DNA of 26,207 bases from Candidatus Methanoperedens sp. (GTDB lineage Archaea > Halobacteriota > Methanosarcinia > Methanosarcinales > Methanoperedenaceae): the NCBI GenBank assembly GCA_026552835.1, contig JAPMTY010000032.1:1-26207 (forward strand), given 5' to 3'. The notes beneath the pieces are model-generated. The model saw only the letters and a program-made list of their open reading frames with translations, made no database searches and was not told where the DNA came from. The position numbers were made by a program, and so were the translations under genes. Below are positions 22,421 to 26,207 of the stretch, in pieces (position 1 is the first letter of the stretch; every line of letters begins with the position of its first letter).

Positions 22421-23871
22421 TGTCCCTCCAGAATACTGTATATCAGGTTCATATTTATATGAGCTTCAATGTATCGTGCCAGTTCCTCTATGCCATCGCT
22501 CATATTTCCTTCTGTATAGGTAAGTCCTTTGCGATTATACAGGCAGCCGAGGAAAGATTTCCGGAAATTTTCATTTTCAAATATCCCATGAAGGTATGTC
22601 CCTATGACAAGCCCGTTCTCGCTCTCGCATCCATCATCACCGAAAGCGGCTTTCCCCCCGTCAGTTTCACCCATGTGTATCTCGTAACCTTTTATTTTTT
22701 CGCCTCTGATGGGTGAAAGTATCATGCCGTTCCCCGTAACAATTTTCTCGGTCTGCTTTGTTTGCTTTTCATATTTTCCAAAACGCGTGGAAACCCCAAG
22801 AAGTCCCAGCCCTTTTATTGAACATGCGCCGTTTGTTCCTTCTACGCCGCTGTCAGTTATTAAATCGCCAAGCATCTGGTAACCCCCGCAGATTCCGATA
22901 ACAGGCGTCCCTTTCTTTGCTTCCTTTATTATTTTTTTATCCATTCCGCTTGCGATTAATTCTTTCAGGTCATCCATGGTGTTTTTTGTGCCCGGCAATA
23001 TGATGGCATCTGGCTCATCGAGTTCTTCATCAGGATTCGTATACCTGACAAAAGCATAATGTTCAAGAGGTTCAAAATCCGTAAAATTCGATATGTGTGA
23101 TAACCTTATCACTGCAATTTTTATTGGATGATTATTTTGAACCTGCGTTTTATCCTTTATGGAAACAGAATCCTCTGACGGTATTCTCATATCCGTGTAC
23201 GGTATAACGCCAAGAACGGGAAGAGCCGTCAACTCTTCAAGCTGTTTTATTCCAGGCTCAAGCAATCTCATGTCTCCCCTGAATTTGTTTATCACAAGCC
23301 CGCATACGAGCTGTTTTACATCGGGAGGCAGCAGTTGCAAAGTTCCGTAAATGCTTGCAAACACCCCGCCGCGCTCGATATCACCGACAAGGATTATGGG
23401 CGGCCTGACCAGGCGCGCCATACCGATATTCACAATATCGCGGGAATACAGGTTTATTTCAGCCGCGCCGCCAGCTCCCTCAATTACTATTACATCATGT
23501 GAACTTGCTAAGCGCGCATATGCCCCGGCAACGGTTGACCTTATTTCATCCATTGAATCATAGTATTCGCCCGCTTCCTTATCCGCATACGGTTTTCCGA
23601 GTATTACCACCTGCGAGATATGATTGCCTTTGGGCTTCAGGAGAACCGGGTTCATATCCGCGCTTGGTTCAAGTCCTGCCGCTTTTGCTTGTATTGCCTG
23701 TGCAATCCCTATCTCCTTGCCGTCCTCTGTGACCCAGGAATTGAGGCTCATATTCTGCGCCTTAAAAGGGGCGACATTATATTTTCTTGAAAGAATCCGG
23801 CAAAGCGCGGTCACAAGTATGCTTTTTCCCACATGGGAACCTGTCCCCATAACCATGATGCTCTTTGTCAT
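22417..23871 (-). CDS. cobQ: Cobyric acid synthase CobQ/CbiP
   Basis: Glutamine-dependent amidation of four carboxyls (b, d, e, g) of adenosylcobyrinic acid diamide in cobamide synthesis. The 484-aa protein begins with the P-loop-like GTGSHVGKS (9-17), then FKAQNMSLNSWV and GAGGAAEINL in the synthetase domain (about 1-235). A class I glutaminase domain (about 250-440) has Cys328 in GICGGYQMLG and His428 in TYLHGIF. The start is the ATG at 23871: an upstream in-frame start (23976) would add 35 residues lying inside the neighbouring membrane-protein gene. Its stop overlaps the R15P isomerase start, and its start overlaps the stop of the preceding gene. Confidence 0.94.
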   Translation of the reverse strand: MTKSIMVMGTGSHVGKSILVTALCRILSRKYNVAPFKAQNMSLNSWVTEDGKEIGIAQAIQAKAAGLEPSADMNPVLLKPKGNHISQVVILGKPYADKEAGEYYDSMDEIRSTVAGAYARLASSHDVIVIEGAGGAAEINLYSRDIVNIGMARLVRPPIILVGDIERGGVFASIYGTLQLLPPDVKQLVCGLVINKFRGDMRLLEPGIKQLEELTALPVLGVIPYTDMRIPSEDSVSIKDKTQVQNNHPIKIAVIRLSHISNFTDFEPLEHYAFVRYTNPDEELDEPDAIILPGTKNTMDDLKELIASGMDKKIIKEAKKGTPVIGICGGYQMLGDLITDSGVEGTNGACSIKGLGLLGVSTRFGKYEKQTKQTEKIVTGNGMILSPIRGEKIKGYEIHMGETDGGKAAFGDDGCESENGLVIGTYLHGIFENENFRKSFLGCLYNRKGLTYTEGNMSDGIEELARYIEAHINMNLIYSILEGQ

Positions 23872-24371
23872 GCTTCCCGCCAGCGCCTGTAAGCTGCACA
23901 AACACATGCCGCCAGGACAAACACCATTGCGCCCGTGCCCGGGCTGTCTGAAATATAACCGTATGCAGTCTTCCATCCCGCGGCGTACGGCCTGAAGCCA
24001 TAGTCAAATGTCCAGAGTAAATTATTAGTCTGGGTCATCATGAGATTTGCATCCACAAACGCCATCCCGTTGTATACCGGATAAAAAAGAACGACTCCGC
24101 CGGCGAACATATCAAGCAGAACATGGGATGCGATATAAGCAGAGGCAATCAGGAAAATCACCCTGTATTTCACGATTAATAACCCGAACAGCGCAAGGAT
24201 TAAGGGAATAAACATATTGTGCAAAAGCGCCCTGTGCTGGCTGGCAAACGTATCAAAATCAGGAAGCAGGGCAAGCGGCAGCAGGAGAAAGACGTACTTT
24301 AGATTCTCTTTCCTGCTGACAATCAACAGGGCAAGCAGAGGGACAATTAAGTGTACCGGCCAATCAGGCAT
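23868..24371 (-). CDS. DUF457/YdjM-type membrane-bound metal-dependent hydrolase
   Basis: A 167-aa membrane protein with about five hydrophobic helices. The motif LPDFDTFASQHRALLHN (about 36-52) has the Asp/His pairs typical of the DUF457/YdjM family (annotated as predicted metal-dependent hydrolase; related proteins hydrolyse or bind membrane lipids). A second His-Asp (SHVLLDMF) lies near 85. The function in archaea is not known. It starts one base after the regulator stop and ends overlapping the cobQ start (ATGA), so translation is coupled both sides. No signal peptide beyond the first helix. Confidence 0.72.
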   Translation of the reverse strand: MPDWPVHLIVPLLALLIVSRKENLKYVFLLLPLALLPDFDTFASQHRALLHNMFIPLILALFGLLIVKYRVIFLIASAYIASHVLLDMFAGGVVLFYPVYNGMAFVDANLMMTQTNNLLWTFDYGFRPYAAGWKTAYGYISDSPGTGAMVFVLAACVCAAYRRWREA

Positions 24372-24372
24372 G

Positions 24373-24999
24373 TTATTCGATTTTATCCACTCTTGTTACC
24401 CGCAATAAGGCATTAAGAGGAACACCTGAAATATCATCAATACCTTTTTTATCTATCAACACTGCAATCGCAACCGGTTTGGCACCAAGTCCTTCAAGCA
24501 CGGCCACGGCTTCTTTGAGTGTCGTCCCTGATGTGACCACATCGTCTATCAAAATACAGTTCTTGCCCTCAACACTTGCGAAGTTCTGGCTTACGGTGCC
24601 CTTCATCTCTTTTGATTCAGGCTCCCAGCGCTGTTTATTGGGATGATACGTGGTAAATTCGCATCCGAGTTCATCTGCTGCCAGGTTTGCAAGCGGTATT
24701 CCCGAAAGTGCAACCCCGACAACCACGTCTATTCCTTCTTCATTTTCCCCGAGGCAGTCAAGTATCATGTCCACCAGTGCGCCTGCTATCAGCCTCTGCC
24801 TGTAAGAGCTTCTTCCGATGTTGCTCCAGTCAATGTAAATATCCTTGGGTGCTGCTGTGGAATCTCCTTTTTTCGCATGGACAAGGAGCCATGTAGCAGT
24901 TTCGCGCGAAATATTGAGTTCATCTGCAATCTGACCTGTTAAAAGCCCTGCTGCCTGAAGTTCAATGGCTTTTCGGGTTAGTTCATCGATTGTTTTCAT
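24373..24999 (-). CDS. PRPP-binding-type HTH regulator (GfcR/PyrE-like)
   Basis: A 208-aa protein with an N-terminal helix-turn-helix (residues about 1-45; ELQAAGLLTGQIADELNISR) and a C-terminal type I phosphoribosyltransferase domain. The PRPP loop NCILIDDVVTSGTT and the acidic GVALSGIPLA segment are present. This matches the archaeal 'orotate phosphoribosyltransferase-like' family, of which haloarchaeal GfcR is a transcription regulator of sugar catabolism. It is not true orotate phosphoribosyltransferase. The ATG at 24999 is preferred over a GTG at 25008 because GGTGA then lies seven bases upstream. It leads a four-gene operon with DUF457, cobQ and R15P isomerase. A ligand such as PRPP is inferred. 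Confidence 0.85.
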   Translation of the reverse strand: MKTIDELTRKAIELQAAGLLTGQIADELNISRETATWLLVHAKKGDSTAAPKDIYIDWSNIGRSSYRQRLIAGALVDMILDCLGENEEGIDVVVGVALSGIPLANLAADELGCEFTTYHPNKQRWEPESKEMKGTVSQNFASVEGKNCILIDDVVTSGTTLKEAVAVLEGLGAKPVAIAVLIDKKGIDDISGVPLNALLRVTRVDKIE

Positions 25000-25070
25000 A
25001 AGAATCACCGGGATAGCAATACTTCTTTTTCTTTGTATTTAATACGTATTGATAAAACCTACAACAAGAA

Positions 25071-25078
25071 TATATAAC
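25071..25078 (+). promoter_or_regulatory. TATA box upstream of the tandem-domain surface protein gene
   Basis: TATATAAC at 25071-25078 lies about 32 nt before the ATG at 25106, so the transcript would start within a few bases of the start codon (leaderless or very short leader). No Shine-Dalgarno is seen. Confidence 0.55.
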
Positions 25079-25105
25079 ATAAAAAACACCTTATTTAAAA
25101 AGCAA

Positions 25106-25999
25106 ATGGCAGAAAAGAACCAAATTGATAGGAAATCAAACCTACCTCTTGTATATGCAATAGTGGCTGTGCTGGCAGTGATTGTTGTTGCGGCTCTGGC
25201 ATCATATTTCTATTCAGCCCCGCAGGGGAAGCAGATGGGGAATCCGAATACGACACTTCATCCGATAGATGTAGTTTCGGTTCAGGGAGTGATGCCACAA
25301 GTTCCCGCCGGAGTAATAATCAGAGTAACTTTGAAAGCTAACTCCACCGCTGATGCGCCGGTTACTAAACTCACTGCCAAGCTGTTTATTATCGGAAAGA
25401 ACGGAACATTCAACTTCCTTAAAATAAATCAGTCAAACCCGTTAATATCAGGTCAAACTGCGTTGCAAACTTTATCCATAATAGGCCCGGCAGCTTATTT
25501 CTCGGATAGTCCTTATCCTCTGTTCATAGAAGGTACACTTCAGAATGGTCAGACGTTCAGTTATTGGACAAATGTGACAATATCCGAGCCGTATATAAAG
25601 CCGCCGACGAAGACACTTCGCCCAATAAGTGTGGTTGCATCGGCGCAATCGGGTCCGCCTCCGTGTACTCCTGTAGGCAATGGTTATGAGTGTAACCCGG
25701 CAGGGCCGCCGACCTGGATATCAGTGACCGTGAACGCAAGCTCTACTGATGTGCCTGTTATACAATTGTCAACGGTGGTCTTGGATTATGATAGGGAACT
25801 CCTTGTCTGCGACAATTTCGGAATAAATGAGAAGAATCCTTTAATGCCGGGTCAAAATGCATCTACGACCTGTGGTTATCGAGGTTTGGGTGCACCAGTT
25901 TATTTATTCATTGTTAATGGTACTCCTGCCGTTTTCGTAGAAGGCATGCTTCAGAACGGGCAATCGTTCAGTTACTGGACAAATGAGACAAGCCCATAG
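25106..25999 (+). CDS. Membrane-anchored extracytoplasmic protein with two tandem homologous domains
   Basis: A 297-aa protein with a basic N-terminus and one membrane segment (VYAIVAVLAVIVVAALASYF, about residues 16-35), the rest outside the membrane. Two similar domains follow: about 48-170, beginning TTLHPIDVVSVQG and ending LQNGQTFSYWTNVT, and about 175-297, beginning TLRPISVVASAQ and ending LQNGQSFSYWTNET. Each looks like a beta-sandwich. The second domain has four Cys (PPPCTPV, GYECNP, LLVCDNF, TTCGYRG) that the first lacks, probably disulfides. Asn-X-Ser/Thr sites are many. The ATG at 25106 is chosen over 25049 for the TATA spacing and N-terminus. I recognise no family; a surface or S-layer-associated role is likely. 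Confidence 0.7.
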   Translation: MAEKNQIDRKSNLPLVYAIVAVLAVIVVAALASYFYSAPQGKQMGNPNTTLHPIDVVSVQGVMPQVPAGVIIRVTLKANSTADAPVTKLTAKLFIIGKNGTFNFLKINQSNPLISGQTALQTLSIIGPAAYFSDSPYPLFIEGTLQNGQTFSYWTNVTISEPYIKPPTKTLRPISVVASAQSGPPPCTPVGNGYECNPAGPPTWISVTVNASSTDVPVIQLSTVVLDYDRELLVCDNFGINEKNPLMPGQNASTTCGYRGLGAPVYLFIVNGTPAVFVEGMLQNGQSFSYWTNETSP

Positions 26000-26040
26000 G
26001 ACTGCTTGGGGCAAGACTGTCTCATAATCAGCCGAAATGG

Positions 26041-26049
26041 TTATAAAAG
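26041..26049 (+). promoter_or_regulatory. TATA box for the terminal partial gene
   Basis: TTATAAAAG at 26041-26049 is centred 27 nt before the ATG at 26072. This spacing predicts transcription starting at the ATG itself, i.e. a leaderless transcript. Confidence 0.5.
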
Positions 26050-26071
26050 ATAAACCTGAATAAGCAAGAGA

Positions 26072-26207
26072 ATGGCAAAAAAGAAGAAGCAAAATCTCCC
26101 TGCGAAAAAATCCAACAAGACCATTATATATGTTGGAATTGCCGTGGTTTTTATAGCAGCCCTTGCTATTTATTTCACATCAAATCCGCCCCAAAAACCA
26201 CTGGATA
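26072..26207 (+). CDS. N-terminus of a membrane-anchored protein (cut by window end)
   Basis: The ATG at 26072 opens a frame reaching the window end (45 codons visible). It begins with a very basic stretch (MAKKKKQNLPAKKSNKT) followed by a hydrophobic helix (IIYVGIAVVFIAALAIYF) and then TSNPPQKPL. This is a signal anchor leading to an extracytoplasmic domain that is not visible, similar in plan to the preceding gene and perhaps a thioredoxin-like or related secreted protein. The function cannot be read. Confidence 0.65.
   Translation, partial: MAKKKKQNLPAKKSNKTIIYVGIAVVFIAALAIYFTSNPPQKPLD

Noticed and set aside
23872..23976. Longer N-terminus for cobQ
   Set aside because: The extra 35 residues are out of keeping with the family and lie within the DUF457 gene; the ATG at 23871 gives the normal CobQ start next to the P-loop.
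1..26207. CRISPR arrays, phage or transposase genes, defence systems
   Set aside because: I found no regularly spaced direct repeats, no cas genes and no integrase, transposase or toxin-antitoxin motifs; only small palindromic repeats are present.

Overview
The window reads as a chromosome fragment of a methane-metabolising euryarchaeon, most likely a 'Candidatus Methanoperedens' (ANME-2d)-like member of the Methanosarcinales. The archaeal signs are GatD (Glu-tRNA(Gln) amidotransferase), methanogenesis marker protein 11, ribose-1,5-bisphosphate isomerase, DUF1464, DUF2551 and DUF5350 proteins, PGF-CTERM-type surface anchors, TATA-box promoters with very short or absent leaders, and tRNA genes without an encoded CCA. 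A complete polyhydroxyalkanoate (PHA) operon beside a methanogenesis marker points to Methanoperedens rather than an ordinary methanogen. The taxonomic call is inference from gene content; no rRNA gene is present.

Layout. 1-3953 (+): PHA operon phaC-phaB-phaA-second reductase, tightly packed, with a possible upstream gene ending by ATGA overlap. 4051-4227 (-): tRNA-Thr(GGT) and tRNA-Arg(TCT), each with its own TATA box. 4274-5317 (-): DUF1464 predicted acyl kinase. 5426-6676 (+): gatD, without gatE beside it. 6763-6842: an 80-bp element with 20-nt inverted ends abutting the moaC stop. 6843-8832 (-): nnr, a 24-codon candidate ORF, moaC. 8930-9433 (+): small PUA RNA-binding protein. 9609-11170 (+): threonine synthase and a MoaD/SAMP-like protein, with copies of a palindromic intergenic repeat on both sides. 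11332-13167 (-): secreted Lon-type (S16) protease with a C-terminal membrane anchor. 13214-15549 (+): methanogenesis marker 11, translationally coupled to an IorA-like thiamine-diphosphate enzyme. 15569-16579 (-): SAM methyltransferase. 16808-17933 (+): DUF5350 small protein and a PAP2 phosphatase. 17911-18750 (-): proline dehydrogenase. 18870-19379 (-): flavodoxin. 19530-19685 (-): a 51-aa protein with a strong Shine-Dalgarno and its own hairpin terminator. 20030-20687 (+): DUF2551 regulator overlapping a small PGF-CTERM surface protein. 20772-21263 (+): DedA-like membrane protein. 21337-21474 (+): possible 45-aa ORF. 21479-24999 (-): four-gene operon of a GfcR-like phosphoribosyltransferase regulator, a DUF457-type membrane protein, CobQ and ribose-1,5-bisphosphate isomerase. 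25106-end (+): two membrane-anchored extracytoplasmic proteins, the second cut by the window end.

How the genes fit together. PhaA condenses two acetyl-CoA, a PhaB-type reductase makes 3-hydroxybutyryl-CoA and PhaC polymerises it, giving a carbon and electron store. MoaC (molybdopterin), CobQ (cobamide) and Nnr (NAD(P)H repair) are cofactor housekeeping. Ribose-1,5-bisphosphate isomerase belongs to the archaeal AMP/RuBisCO pathway, and its operon starts with a PRPP-binding-type regulator. I see no CRISPR array, no integrase or transposase and no defence system. The least explained items are the second PHA reductase with a 32-residue internal duplication, the marker 11/TPP-enzyme pair, the secreted Lon-type protease, the small ORFs (51, 45 and 24 codons) and the palindromic elements.
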